Positions 37,541 to 61,149 of a DNA stretch of 64,000 nucleotides are shown here, piece after piece (position 1 is the first letter of the stretch; each line of letters begins with the position of its first letter). The stretch spans positions 9,672,001 through 9,736,000 of the forward strand of contig CAVNZM010000003.1 of the NCBI GenBank assembly GCA_963693365.1, read 5' to 3'. The notes below the pieces were generated by a model that ran no database searches, had not been told where the DNA came from, and saw only the letters and a program-made list of their open reading frames with translations. The stretch is from Amoebidium appalachense. Its lineage: Eukaryota; Ichthyosporea. A program made the translations under genes and the position numbers.

Positions 37541-37548
37541 TATAAATA
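37541..37548 (+). promoter_or_regulatory. TATA box in the divergent MIOS upstream region
   Basis: TATAAATA on the plus strand, about 110 bp upstream of the MIOS start and pointing away from it. It could serve the small ORF at 37734 or the 5' leader of the ankyrin gene. Confidence 0.45.
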
Positions 37549-37640
37549 AGAGTCCCCTCACAGTTGGTAGAAACTTGTATCCTTCATCTTCCCTTACTTT
37601 CGCTCTCTCTCTCCTTGTCTCTCTTCTATCTCTCTCTCTC

Positions 37641-37689
<49 letters not shown>

Positions 37690-37733
37690 CCTTTTTTTTT
37701 CTTTTTTTTTTTTCTTTTGCCCAGCGCCGGCTG

Positions 37734-38045
37734 ATGATTGATGCTGCGCCTGACCTGAACGCAAAAGCCGCAAAAAGGCTGATAACCTACAAACGCTTAC
37801 CGCATTTTCTCTATCTAAATATTTTTGAACAGTATAGACTATCGACTATGACGGAATGCTGTATAGACTACTTGAGTAATGCGGAGGGTTCGTTTTGCGC
37901 CAATGAAATAAAAGGGCGGCTCAGCACCACTATCCGTAAAATAAATCGAAAAATCACAGCCGTCCAACAATTATCTCTGCTTACATTTATTTTAGAATAT
38001 CCACCAACCGCTCAGCTACAATGTTTGAACTATTTTATAATATAA
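37734..38045 (+). CDS. Doubtful 103-aa ORF or leader exon
   Basis: An ATG ORF (MIDAAPDLNAKAAKR to LNYFII) follows a TATA box, a CT-rich stretch and a good-looking acceptor TTTTGCCCAG at 37713-37723. Composition is non-repetitive, with three cysteines and a hydrophobic C-terminal part. No domain is recognised. It may be a small gene, or untranslated leader of the ankyrin gene starting at 39239. Confidence 0.3.
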   Translation: MIDAAPDLNAKAAKRLITYKRLPHFLYLNIFEQYRLSTMTECCIDYLSNAEGSFCANEIKGRLSTTIRKINRKITAVQQLSLLTFILEYPPTAQLQCLNYFII

Positions 38046-39000
38046 CCTAATTTCAGGCATATACATGTAGGAACACATGACCGTGTAAACCAAAACCTAA
38101 AATTTATTCTTTATCTTCAACATACTAATACACACCAACTCTACTTGCATGATATTACTTCCTTAATTCAATACTGAGATAACCCCTTCTGAAAAACATC
38201 TACACATCTTTTTGTGCTATATCTGCCATTTCAACATAACTATGTGTTTTTGCTTTTCCCACTTTGGTGAGGGTGTCTTTGACTTGGGGAAAAGAGGGGT
38301 GGCATCATACCGTCCAACCAGGAAAGAAGAGGGAAAGTTTAAAGGTAGGTAATGACATTTTTTTGTTGTTTTTTTCTCTGGAGTTGTCATTGAATAAGTG
38401 TTTGAAAATGGCGTTTAATTAACGCATGGTATGCACCAACTTGGCTGGCCGGTTTGAACATGTAAAAGGAGTCGATTCTAGGCGACAAGAAAGGTTTTCT
38501 TCTTTTCCCCCACCCTCCCCGCCCCTGCTCTTTTCCTCGTGCGCCTACAAACGCACAACCACACATGCACACGTAGAAATGCACACGAACTCACACACAC
38601 ACACAGCGAGAAAGGAGGGAGATTACACACACACACACACACGTGTGTACACGCACACACACACACACCACACGGACACGCACAGGCACAGGCACACGCA
38701 CACGCCCACACACGCATACACCCAACAACTTTCTTGCCTTCTTAATCCCCTGTGCCTGCCTTTTAAATCCGAGAGTTCGTGTCTACATCACAACTGCACA
38801 AATGAGTCTGACACCAGCCAACACCCTCCCCTCCCCCCCCCCCTCCCCCCCTCCCCCTCCCCCCGCCCGCCCACCCGCCCCCCATGCTTCACTCACTTCC
38901 ACACACGCACACCCTTGTACACCACACATATACAAACACACGTGTGATTGCGCGGAACGCACACATGCACAGACACACGGCACGCACATGCACATACATA

Positions 39001-39222
<222 letters not shown>

Positions 39223-39238
39223 CAGGTGTCTGTCCAGC

Positions 39239-40313
39239 ATGTCGCAGCCTTTGAGCAAGAAGGACGGGCAGGAGCCCAGCTTGGGCACCCAGTCGGAGGA
39301 ATATTTCGACCGTGTTCGTGCCAGCCGTCGTGAGTCCACCAAGTTGCTTGACAAGGTGGCAAGTGAATTGGCAAACAAGCTCAATGTTGCTGGCCCCCCT
39401 GCCCCTTCAGTCTCTCCTGCTCATGTTGCCCCTGCAAATGAAGCGAAAACCCCGGTGAAACCAAAGCAACTCGAGAACATGGTGCGCGAAGGGAGCCCCA
39501 GGAACAACAACAGGAGCGTTTCTCCGGGCAATCATGGTAATTTTTCAGGTGGGAAGAGGTGGGATGACAGGGGGAGAGAGCACCAACGCCCCCAGGGTTA
39601 CAACGGCAATAACTGGAGGGATGGGAGCAAGGAATCTCCCCATCGTGGGCCGAAGCAGTGGAATGATGGGAACCGTGAGGGGAGGGGACAGGATAGGCTC
39701 GCCGGAAACTGGAGAGATCATTGCTCTCCCGTAGGGGACAACAGGGGTAACAGTTTTGGGTCCAATTCTCCAAGCAGGGATCTTTACAACAACAACCATC
39801 ACCATCAACATTCGCATGACAACCACCACCACCATTATTCACCCAATCGCCACAACAACAACAACAACCACAACCACAGCAACAATTACAACCACCACCA
39901 CCACCACGATCACGATCTCAAACCCCAAGCCAACCGCGGGCGTTCTCTCAGCCCTGGGAGAAGCGCGAGCGAGAAAGCGTTTGCAACATGCCGCAAATCC
40001 CTTGTTGATGGGGACCATCCAGAAGTGCTCAAAGCGTGTGTTTTATCTGGCGACATCAAGGATGTGGACGAGTTGGGGTTCCTGATCAACAGCCACAGCG
40101 ATGGGCAGACGCTGCTGATGGTTTCGTGCAAATATGGGCGTGCTGGATGTGTGAAAATGCTGCTGGATGAGCTGCATGCCGATGTACGTACACATATTCT
40201 GCGAACCCAGCATCGCCTTCCATGGCCTTTTTGCCTTGGTGTTTTTTTCTTGTTTTTTTTTTTTTTTTGTTTTGATTATTGTTCGCTTGGTTTTTTTTTT
40301 GGTTTTTTTTGTT

Positions 40314-40356
<43 letters not shown>

Positions 40357-41494
40357 CGGCAGTCATTTCCTGTCCACTCTCTAACTCACAACCTCACGTT
40401 GCATTGTTTTCTCTTACTCACTACCTCACAGACCCCCTCGACACTACTTAACAGACCCCCTCAACCCCTCAGACCCCCTGAACTCATACACACACATTCA
40501 CACATCTGCACACACACACACACACACACACACATCTACACACACACACGCACACACATACACCTCAACTGACAACTCTTTTTTTTTTTTTTTTTTTTAG
40601 CTGAACATGGCAGGTGGTCTGGGGATGTTCACGGCGCTGCACTATGCTTCGTGGCACGCACACCCTGACGTGGTGATGATGCTGCTGGAGAGGGGGGCAG
40701 ACTGGACTGCAAAGAACATGGACGGGGAGACCCCCCAGATGGTGCGTGTGCTGTGTGTGCTGTTGTGTTGTTATTCTTGGCGTGTAGCTCTTGAACGTGT
40801 GTCGGTGGCTGTTGTGACGTGATGGTGTGTGCGTGGTTGTGGTGGGTGTGTAATTGGGGGGTGGGGATGTCTGTGTGTGTGGGTGGGTGGGTGGGTGGGT
40901 GAGTGGATGTGTGTGTGTGTGTGTGTGTGCGCGCGCGCGCGCGCGCGCGCCCCCCCGCTCGCACGTGAGCAAGAGGAAAGTGCCGGCGGCATCATGGAAG
41001 GGTGCAAATGGTTGAAGGGGAGTAGTGTTGGAGGGGTTACCGACCTACGGTTTCTAGGGGGTGTGGCAGGGAAGAAGGTCAGTGTTTGAGCATACATACC
41101 AGCTCAAACACATATTCATAAACGCATACACACATTCAACACATCCCACCTTTAGGAATGTATGTATATGTCTGTTTGGTTGTTTGTGCATGTGTGTCTA
41201 CGCATTTGTACGTGTATGTGCGGCTCTAGCACGAGTGCTGCGGTTTAGTTATTGGCAAATTATCCAACTTACACTTTTCCCGTTTTTGCACCAGGCTGCA
41301 CGTGGGGACTGTGGCCGTGTGCTTGCCGAGTGGGCAGCCAATCCAAAGTGTCCCATTGCACCCGTGCGCCATGCCTTCCAGCATCGTGCAAGATCACCCC
41401 ACGTGTGTTTTCCTGTGTTGTTACACTGTGGTGCCGGTCTTTTTTTTTTTTTTTTTCCTTTTTTTTTTTTTTGCCCGTTTAGTGAGAGGCGGAA

Positions 41495-41525
<31 letters not shown>

Positions 41526-41925
41526 GGTTGATTCTTTTTTTTGGCCGGATCACCCATGAGACGTCAGCGACGTAATAAATGCAAGAAGGCACGAAAAACA
41601 TGGGGGTTTTTTTTTTTGAGAGGGGGGGGGGGGGGGGGGGGGGGGGGGGCTGCTTATCTATCGTTGTATCTCTCCTCCCCACCTCAGCACACAACGTCCC
41701 TGCACAGCGTACACGTGCGCACAAACACACACACATATACACACACATTTGTGCATGCTCACACACGGACACACACACACATGCAAGCACACACATGTGC
41801 GCGCACAACTCGCACAAATCTTGCCTACGCAGAAACTGGCACACATGCACAGACACATACATGCATACTCACTTACACTCGAACAGGCGCGCGCGCACAC
41901 ACACACAAACACACACACGTTCACA

Positions 41926-41987
<62 letters not shown>

Positions 41988-42120
41988 CTACCCCCCTCCC
42001 CCTCGACGCACACACATCCACCCCCCCACACACACACCTCCCCCTCCCCCTCCCCCTCCCCCTCCCACACGCACATACATACACCCACCCACCCACCCAC
42101 CCACCCACCCCACACGCACG

Positions 42121-42197
<77 letters not shown>

Positions 42198-42406
42198 ACA
42201 CTAACTCACACATACACACATTACAGGAGGCACCACACTCCCCCAAGTCCCCCACGACCAAGACACACGGGTTCACGGGTCTTCTTGGCCACAACAGCCC
42301 GGCCCGTAGCATAAACCAACCCCCGGCACACCGCCCTGCCCCCCAGCCTGCTATGGTGCAGGTGAATGTGAAGAGTGCAAGTGGGTTTTTGACTACGCAG
42401 GAGTAG
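39239..42406 (+). CDS. Ankyrin-repeat protein with Asn/His-rich N-terminus
   Basis: Four exons in phase 0 (39239-40183, 40601-40741, 41295-41402, 42227-42406) give 457 aa. Residues 1-250 are basic and disordered, with SPG/SPR motifs and RG/GN-rich stretches. An Asn/His block (about 184-226) contains runs of four and five His. Residues 258-360 form ankyrin repeats: TLLMVSCKYGRAGCVKMLLD, then TALHYASWHAHPDVVMMLLE with RGADWTAKNMDGETP, then AARGDCGRVLAEW. The tail is Pro/Ser-rich and ends LTTQE. Ankyrin repeats bind proteins. The N-terminus may bind RNA or metal, but that is inference from composition. Introns carry (GT)n, (CA)n, T and G runs, and intron 3 ends in a long CA repeat. The start is the first ATG after a CA-rich stretch, so a leader intron is likely. 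Confidence 0.82.
41928..42192. repeat. (AC)n microsatellites at the ankyrin exon 4 acceptor
   Basis: Blocks at 41928-41985 and 42125-42192, with CCCCCT and CCCA units between, lead up to the acceptor TTACAG at 42226. Confidence 0.95.
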
Positions 42407-42909
42407 AAAGGAGTAGTTGGGTGGCTTATTTGGTGCATTTTGTAGGCGGAGGAAGTTATTGGGTACATATCTTGATGTATCACAGACTTTCCCTCAAAGG
42501 TTGAAACCTATTGTAAGTGTGACAAGGAGGATAGTGAGGGGTGTGTCCTAGAGACGGATTTACTAAGTGTGGCTCCACGGTGCTTTGTGTCAGTTAATTG
42601 CTCACTCAGATGCAAGTGGTGTTTATCTGACCACCGATCTGTATATTTACTTCAAGTAGCATTTTTTTTTATGACAAAAAACTAATAATGCTTCCTCTTT
42701 CCCCTTCTGTATCCCTATGTACATCCATACTGGGTGAGAAACACAAGGCGCACTTAATCCTTTTTGCAATAATATGCATAGCCACGGGTATGTGATTACT
42801 AGGGACTTATGGTTTTTATACTATCAATTTTTCCGCCGGCTGGCAATGCCATGTGATATAACAGGAAATTTGGCTGGATTCTGTGTTGTCACATATATGC
42901 CGGCGGCGC

Positions 42910-42917
42910 TATATATA
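42910..42917 (+). promoter_or_regulatory. TATA box, probable promoter of the TSP1 gene
   Basis: TATATATA lies 49 bp upstream of an ATG that opens a signal-peptide-like reading frame (42966). Confidence 0.35.
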
Positions 42918-42965
42918 GACCGATCATGATAATCAGTAGTCCTGCTTTTAGCTCACCGAGTTGCC

Positions 42966-43006
42966 ATGTTTTCGGCCACAGTTATATTTTTAGTTTGTTC
43001 AGGCGG
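42966..43006 (+). CDS. Candidate first exon (signal peptide) of the TSP1 gene
   Basis: ATG followed by MFSATVIFLVCSGG, a short hydrophobic signal-like peptide, then a possible donor GTATTG. I could not find connecting exons that keep frame up to 44262, so the link to the TSP1 gene is positional only. Another signal-like start exists at 43156 (MPCLCLLLFHIG). Confidence 0.25.
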
Positions 43007-43100
43007 GTATTGAAATACCAAGTCTCCAACTTCTGTTGTCGGTTTTGTACGCCATTTGTGAAGACTTTTTCTCTGGTGCCGGCACGTGAGATATTCTGCA

Positions 43101-43106
43101 AATAAA
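43101..43106 (+). terminator. Possible poly(A) signal downstream of the ankyrin gene
   Basis: AATAAATAAA about 700 bp after the ankyrin stop. It would overlap the proposed TSP1 promoter, so assignment is unsure. Confidence 0.25.
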
Positions 43107-44020
43107 TAAAGGTTGTGCGGAATGCTTTACAGCAACCGTTGGTGTTTGGTTGGTTATGCCATGCCTATGTTTGCTTCTATTCCATATAGGAAGGCGACTA
43201 TGTAGCTACAGCAATGGATATCTACCCACACGCCTGCAACCCCCCCCCCATCCACCCACCCACCCACGGCCCACCCAACCACCACCACCACCACCACCAC
43301 CAAAAAGAGAGAGAGAGGAGAGAGAGAAGAAGAAGAAGAAAAATTCGTACATCGCGCACACGCATACGTACACGCACATGCACTTGCACACACATACACA
43401 TGCACACGCACACACGCACACACACACACAAAGTAGACACAACCACCCGGGTTCCGGGTCGGTAACATTAACCCGCACAGCCTTATTATAAGCAACACAA
43501 ACAACCATACCCCGTCGACTGGTGTAAATGTTGCACTTTCCCCTCACACACCCCACCCCCAACTCTTTCAAGTTGCATGATATCGATGCTTCTAAACACA
43601 CACACACACACGTAAACCTAGTTCTCCCTCTCTCTCCCCTTTTCCCTCTCCACCCCCTCCCCCTCCCCCTCTCCCTTACGCTCCCATAACTCCTCTACTC
43701 CTGCTCCCTTTCCCTGCGGTCCCCTCTCTCCCTCCTCCTCCTTCTCCCCCCCCCCCCCCCCCCCCCCCCAGCACGCAGGCAACACCACTCCCCCCCCCCC
43801 TCCCCCTCCCCCCTCCCCCCCTCCCCCGCCCCTACATTTCCATTCCCCCCCCCTCCCCCCCCCCCCAAAGTTTCCCCCCAACAGGTCTTCCCCCTACTAA
43901 ATAAAATTGCGTGCCCCACCATTCAATATGCATAATACTACTAGCACATATGCAAGTATGGTACTGTCCTGAGACGATTCAGCACAGCCACCAACTAGCA
44001 CGCATGTTGCTGATCATTCT

Positions 44021-44138
<118 letters not shown>

Positions 44139-44185
44139 AGGCTCCCCCCCCCCCCTCCCCCCCTCCCCCCCGCCCCCCTCCCCCC

Positions 44186-44219
<34 letters not shown>

Positions 44220-44261
44220 TTTATTTTTTCTTTTTCTTTTTTTTCTTTTTTATACATACAG

Positions 44262-45056
44262 CGGCTCACTGCAAATATGGCGACTGGAGCCAGTGGAGCA
44301 GCTGTGCCGTGAAACTATTGGAGCCAGACGGCACGACATGCCTCAACCCAAGTGCAACACGTACCCGCACCGCCACCCAACCACAATTGGGCTTGGGCGG
44401 ACATCCGTGCATACAGCCAATAAAGGAATCCGCTTGCTCTTGTGGTATGCGCATTCATGCATTTGCATGGCATGACATCCCTCTTGCTCCTTTCTATTTC
44501 GCAGTTCCCCACAGGCAAATTTAAATGGGTTTGTTATAGTATGATGGACACAGGACAGTGCACACACGACAGAACTAAGTATTGCTTACTAAGATGGAAT
44601 CTGATAGAAATTTTGCTCACAATAGATTTGCACTCAGTCTGCATGTACGTACATGTGTAGCCGGCGGCTCCCATCATTTGCAATGTTTTGTGTATCTCAC
44701 ACGGAAACCGCCGTTTTTCCCACGTGCAGCTTGTGCCTTGCATCGTGAGGGGCCACCGGCAAAATTCGTGGGTCCCCCAGACATACTTCAACCTTTGCAC
44801 CGTCGTCAAAAACCAAGACAACATGTACACCGTGCTGACAGACCTTTGCAATCAGTACGGTGGGGCCAAGGTTGTGAGCGCAAACCAGACGTATGTCAAA
44901 AACACATCAAGTGAAAAGAGGGTGCTTCAAGAGTGGTTTAACGATCTGACGGCCGGTGGGGCATCCTTGACCCAGCATCGCTGTCTGACTACGCTGTCGT
45001 GGGTGTTGAACGGAGACACGACGTCAGACCCGTACGATGTTCAGTGTGTCACATGA
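44262..45056 (+). CDS. Secreted thrombospondin type 1 repeat protein, 3' exons
   Basis: Exons 44262-44444, 44515-44648 and 44730-45056 join in phase and stop at TGA. The first encodes a TSP1 repeat: HCKYGDWSQWSSC with the WxxW core, then TRTRTAT and six further cysteines to CSC. The second is Cys-containing (KFKWVCYSMMDTGQCTHD). The last 108 aa contain five Cys and two N-glycosylation sequons (NQT, NTS) and match no family I know. TSP1 repeats occur in secreted or surface adhesion proteins, so an extracellular role is likely. The middle exon has alternative donors and is the least sure. The 5' end, including the signal peptide, is unresolved (see 42966). Confidence 0.68.
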
Positions 45057-45482
45057 GGCCCAAAACTTTTGAGCCCACCTGCTCACGATCGACTGGGGGG
45101 GGAAACATGTTGTGTTACCTGTCGTAGTGGGCCGTATATATGTGAGAATTCCAGACAGAAAATACATTAGATTTTGGGGGGAGCGTGCAAAGGAAGGTCA
45201 ACATGAGCAGTTAGGCATCATGATGATGCGAATATATTGTGGGCACCGTTGAATTGTAAATATATAAAATCGGCCGGAATACAACTGGAATCTATCAACA
45301 GTACTAAAATACATTGAAAGTGCATGTAGACAATAGCAGCATGCACAGGGCAGAAGAGTTAAATCCTTCCCACGAATACAATACTGGTTAAAGCAGCATT
45401 TAAAAAATTAAAGCATACGTTTCCCATAGTCACTATGGTTACTCAGTAGTAGCCTATATATAGATGTAATACTCGTTGAAAA

Positions 45483-45488
45483 ATAAAA
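45483..45488 (+). terminator. Possible poly(A) signal of the TSP1 gene
   Basis: AATAAA about 430 bp beyond the stop codon, in A/T-rich sequence. Another AATAAA lies near 45624. Confidence 0.35.
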
Positions 45489-46007
45489 CGACAACAAACC
45501 AAGTAGGGTGATCTTGATACTGGTTCAAAGGTATTATATACATATAATTGGCCTGTGATACATAATGAGAGTGAGACTGTTCTATTTATGCCGGTACGAA
45601 CACAAGCAAGCCTAACGGTAAAGTGAATAAAACTTTTTTTAGAAAAAGAATAAAAAATAAATAACCTGGCCGGAAAGCCGCAATATTGAAAATGATTTGG
45701 TTTAGTTCAGATGGTACGTCACTGAGTTTTTAGGTATGAGAGTAGGGGGGTATCTATATGCTCTCCTATAATACACTCTATATAGATATCGTGCAGCCTT
45801 CGGAAGTGTATCAATACGCGAATCATTATAGTATCAATAAGATGGTGTATTAATACGTGAGGCACCCTGTTTTGGCATATATATCCGCTACTCGTCAGGT
45901 ACATACGTATCAAGTAGCGGATGTTTTAAACCTCGACGTAATGTGGGTCGATTTTGGTCATCATGGTAATCATCAGTCGAGCTATAGCTAACTGTTCGGT
46001 GGCTCAT

Positions 46008-46038
<31 letters not shown>

Positions 46039-46254
46039 ATCTAAGCGGTAATGAACTAAACACTTATGAAGTAGACTTTCTGTTTATGATGTACTGGCCA
46101 CATTTTTTAGAAAAAAAGGAAACCATTGGTTCCGACACTAGGGGATTGTCGTTGAACCCCGGTGTAACCGGCTTTTAAATTTGGACTCGAAACCTATTCC
46201 TAATACTTATCCCCCCCCCCCCCCCTCCCCCCCCCCCCCCCCCCCCTCCTCTCC

Positions 46255-46497
46255 CCCAGCCTGCCCGGTTCAGGAGGTTTTGTACCAAATGATTTTCGCC
46301 TTCCGAGAATCCCCCCCCCCCCCCCCCCCCCCCCCCACCTCCGGCCCCCTCCCCCCTTCCCCCCTTCTCCTGGGCCACAGCAAGGTTTTGTACCGAATCG
46401 TCTTTTTGCCGGGCCGAGTAATCAGCCTCCCCCCTCCCCCCTCTCCCCCATCCCTCCTCCCACCCCCCCACAGTCCCCCCCCCCCCCCCCCCCCCCT

Positions 46498-46531
<34 letters not shown>

Positions 46532-46580
46532 CACGTCACAGGAGGTTTTGCACCAAATGATTTTGCGCTGAAAGACTCCC
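46255..46580 (+). repeat. Three-copy repeat separated by C tracts
   Basis: The core AGGAGGTTTTGTACCAAATG with following ATTTTCGCC appears at about 46270, again (AAGGTTTTGTACCGAATCG) at about 46380, and again (GGAGGTTTTGCACCAAATG) at about 46542. Each copy is preceded by a CAG or CAA and flanked by poly-C. Confidence 0.7.
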
Positions 46581-47201
46581 ATATAGTTATTTGGTTTGAG
46601 ATATGCGTCTACTGGCAGGGTTGACTTGGTTTTTGTTAAAGGGCTTAGATGTTGTTTTGTTCCGTGACTAAATTGCATAGATGTGGGTGTTAGCGTGCCA
46701 TTGGGCACACAGAGTCACATGCATCAACTGGCTGGTTATTCGTACAAGCATAACATTGTCAAGTATGCAAGCACGCGCGACGCACACACACACACACTCA
46801 CATGCACCGTGATACGCACACAACAAAAAAGAAGGCACGCACGCACACACGCACCCACGCTCCCGCGCAAGCACACACGCAGACACACATCCACACACAC
46901 ACACACACACGCATGCCTGCACGCGCACACGCACACATCCGCACAAACGCGCACGCATATGTATGCGCACACACCGGCACATTCAATGTGATACGCACGT
47001 GCACATACACACACACACACTCCAGGCACGCATGCCAGTATGCACACATGCACACAATGCACACCCACCACACACATGCATACACACACACAACCCCCGC
47101 CCTCCCCCTCCCCCTCTCCCCCCACCTCCCTCCTCCACCACCACCCACCATCCTCCCTCTCCTGCCCTTCCAAATCTCCAATCCTCCTTTCCCCAACCCA
47201 C

Positions 47202-47232
<31 letters not shown>

Positions 47233-47255
47233 TTTCCGGTTCAATTTCTATTAAG

Positions 47256-47352
47256 GACAAATTCAGCACCTGGTCCAGTGCCTTTTAGTGGGTACCAGCT
47301 GCAGCCTCAGGAGACCAATATCCTTCTTCCTTATGAACCAACGATGGACTAA
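47256..47352 (+). CDS. Doubtful terminal exon
   Basis: After an A tract and a possible acceptor (TATTAAG), an open frame of non-repetitive composition runs to TAA, encoding TNSAPGPVPFSGYQLQPQET and ending LLPYEPTMD. No upstream exons or domain were found, so this may be chance. Confidence 0.18.
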
Positions 47353-48047
47353 ATAATTTACAAACATAGGGGGGCTTGTGATATGAATTCAAGAACTGGG
47401 GGAGGGGGTCCGGTTACGAAATTTGCCTTGTCGGGTGAGAGGGGCTGTTAAACGGTGGGGCTGTGGAGTTGGAGGTGGTGGTATTACATGTGATATTGGT
47501 TTGCAGTCTACTTTTCGGTGTGTGTCTGCATTTGGGCCTTTTTTTGGGGGGGGGGGGGGAGGGGGGGGAGGGGGGGAGACAAGCCAGCAAAATACACAAA
47601 AAAGGGGAAGGGTGGAAGGAGGGGGGGGGGGGGGGGGGGGGGGGGGGAGGGGGAAGGGGGGAGGGAGGGGGGTTGTGCTAGGTGCTATGACTCGGTTCTT
47701 CCTACGGGCGGTGGCTCTGGGTTTGTGTATTTTTGTGCTTGTGTTTTGTGTGGGGGTCTTTGTGTCAGTGATCTGCATGTAGGTTTCCATATCATGATAT
47801 ATACTCGAAGAAAAACTCAGATATGCAGTAACAGAGATCAGCGAATGGCCAATAGGGTGTCTCGGGCGTGCAGGTGGTGGTCCAGTACGGGTGGGAGGGG
47901 GCCCACCCAGTGGCACCCACTTTTCCCCTTCTGTGGTTTTCGATCTCCTTGCTCACTCGATTACCTAACCCCCCCCACCCCCTCCCCCTCCCTCCTCCCC
48001 CCCCCCCCCCCTCCATCCCTCCCCCCCCCCCCCCCTGTGGGGACGCG

Positions 48048-48297
<250 letters not shown>

Positions 48298-50211
48298 GTT
48301 TACACACTTGAGATTCAACCTCTGTCATACACAAACAATGAGAGTCAGGGCTTGCACGTGCACAAAGTTGCGGCATGATGCATGCCATGTTGGTGCATGC
48401 ACGTTGTCCATTCATTTTCATTCTTCACATCACACCGGACCATTGATCATTCATGATCCATTCATCTTGCAGCTTGCCGTTTCCATGTCCACCGGTTGGA
48501 GGCCGGTGGTGGTGGTTATGGTTGGGGGCCGGAGGGGGGGAGCGGGGGCTGGGCAGTGCACTTGGGCACTCTACACTCTGTAGACCTGTTGGCCCGAGTT
48601 GGGAGGGCGTCGGACGGACTCACCTGCGCACGACCCCCCCCCTCAGGCCCCCTGGGTTAAGTGATGCGTTCCGGGCCAGTAATAACAGATCTAGGGCTGG
48701 CGATAGACTTTGTAAACCAATCAAAATGATGTCTCCCTCGACTCGTTTTTTCTGTGTAGCTGGATGGGGGTTGCACAATTACGTAATCACTCCTGAAGAC
48801 GAAGTAACTCGCAGCCAACATCAATTAGAGATTATTGCGAGTATTCTTTTTTTTAAGGAATGAGGAAATCTAAAAATAAGATTGGAAACCTGAGAACCGT
48901 CCAAAAATGGACTGCAAGAAGCCCATACCCTTTTTTGAAATTTCACCGGCAGATCCGAAAATTTCCATACAGCCCGTGGTGTTTTTGTTGCGCACGACCC
49001 CTTCCCTTCCCCCGTCCGCGCACGCGGGGCTGGCCCGCTGGCGCTGGGCCGCTGCTGTGCTGTGCTCGAGCCTGAGCTCGAGTGCGCACTTTCCCAGGCT
49101 CAAGGTTGAATACAAATTGTATGAATATTACACAACATGGCGCATTTGAAATTAGCTATGCACCAAAGCAACGCCGATATTTCGACAACATTGACAACTG
49201 TATCATTCAATAACGCTTTTTTCACGTCACGTGCAACCCCGTTGACTTGTGTTGAGTCATGGCGGCTGACACACTGAGAGCCAATAACGATCCTGGATCT
49301 AGATTGATGTCGTTGTTTATTTTTAGGATTCAATCGAAATGCACGATCTACATATCTCTGATCTCAGGAGCCTAAGGCCTTGGGCTTCAATTCTCCTAGA
49401 GCAAGGCATTTTGGCTTATCAAGATTCCAGGTTACAGAGCGAAATATTCCAAGTAGCATTTGTTTCCTGATATAGTACTACCACCTTTATATTTCTTTAT
49501 ATATTTATTAAAATACAATGATAATAATTAATATAAATGGTGCTTAATGTTCCATTGAGCCATATGAGACACCCAACTCCATATGCGATTACTTGCGAGC
49601 CAATAATTCTCTTGCACCTACTTATGCGCCCCGAAGAACGTGTTTGGGGGATCTTCTGAGCGAGCCGAGCCTCGCCCGAGTAAAACGTCTCGGGTAGGAA
49701 ATGTTGAATCATAAACTGGATTCTTTCGGTAATATTTCAGTAAGTTTTGCAATATAGGGTGGCTCTAAATCACTGGCAGACGGCTCTTAGGGGTGTTTTT
49801 TAAAATATACAATTATTCTGGGAAGCCGTTCTCTCTGGTTGGCGCGTATTTATGGCCCTGAGACCTTTTGCCGCCTTGGACGTCGACCTTGCAAAGCCGC
49901 ACACTTCTTTCTGATCAGCAAGTCAGAACCGTCGGAACTTGGAAGGAACAACACAACTCATAAAGCACCCGTCGGAAGAATCAAGGGAAGAACCTGTAAA
50001 AGTTGGTTTGGAAAACAGAACACGGAATTCTGGAATATAGTGCGTGTTCATGGATGCATAAAGGCTTATTTCTTTCTCTCATCCCTGTTTCTTTTCGTGT
50101 GTGACAACGGAGTTTGTACACATTGTCAGTTTCGTCCGAGTATTACTAAGAACTTTACAATAGGTGCCACTGAGAACTGCCAACCAGCCAGAGCGTTAAG
50201 AAGTCGTCAAA

Positions 50212-60674
<10,463 letters not shown>

Positions 60675-61149
60675 GGGGTAATGTGTGTGGGTCGGGAGGT
60701 TTTGTGGGGGTTTTGTGGATGGGGTTTTGGCAATGTATATAGTGACTTTTGTTTGTTATCTGTAACTAATATGCCTACAGCGGCTTTGTAGTTGGCTGGC
60801 TGAAATAGAAAGTAAGAGAAAGCTGGCTGGGAATGTTTGAAAAGCGATGTGCGAATACGAGTTTTGGAAAGAGTATGGAATAGGTGAAGGGCAACATGTA
60901 CCCTTAGCACATGCATCATGAAAAAAAAGCAGGAATTGATTTGGGCATGTGAGAGATAGTCAGTTTTGTACACGCCTTTTTAGCAATGATCGTCGTTAGA
61001 GAACACACTTGCCGGCTTCAGGTCGTGCATTCCTATCACGCGTGTGTCTGCAAAAAAGAAAAACGCCAATTTCTTTTCATACTTAGCATTAGGTTTAGAT
61101 TTTTTGGGGGGAGGGGGGGCGGGGGGGGGGCTCCATTCCAATGAGCACA
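60675..61149 (+). other. 3' flank of the ABC transporter gene
   Basis: Mixed-composition sequence without a supported ORF. No canonical AATAAA is evident near the stop codon. A G-rich tract lies at about 61104-61131. Confidence 0.5.

Noticed and set aside
48907-49149. 80-aa ORF starting MDCKKPIPFF in a GC-rich patch
   Set aside because: Composition shifts sharply inside it, no splice or promoter signals support it, and I recognise no domain.
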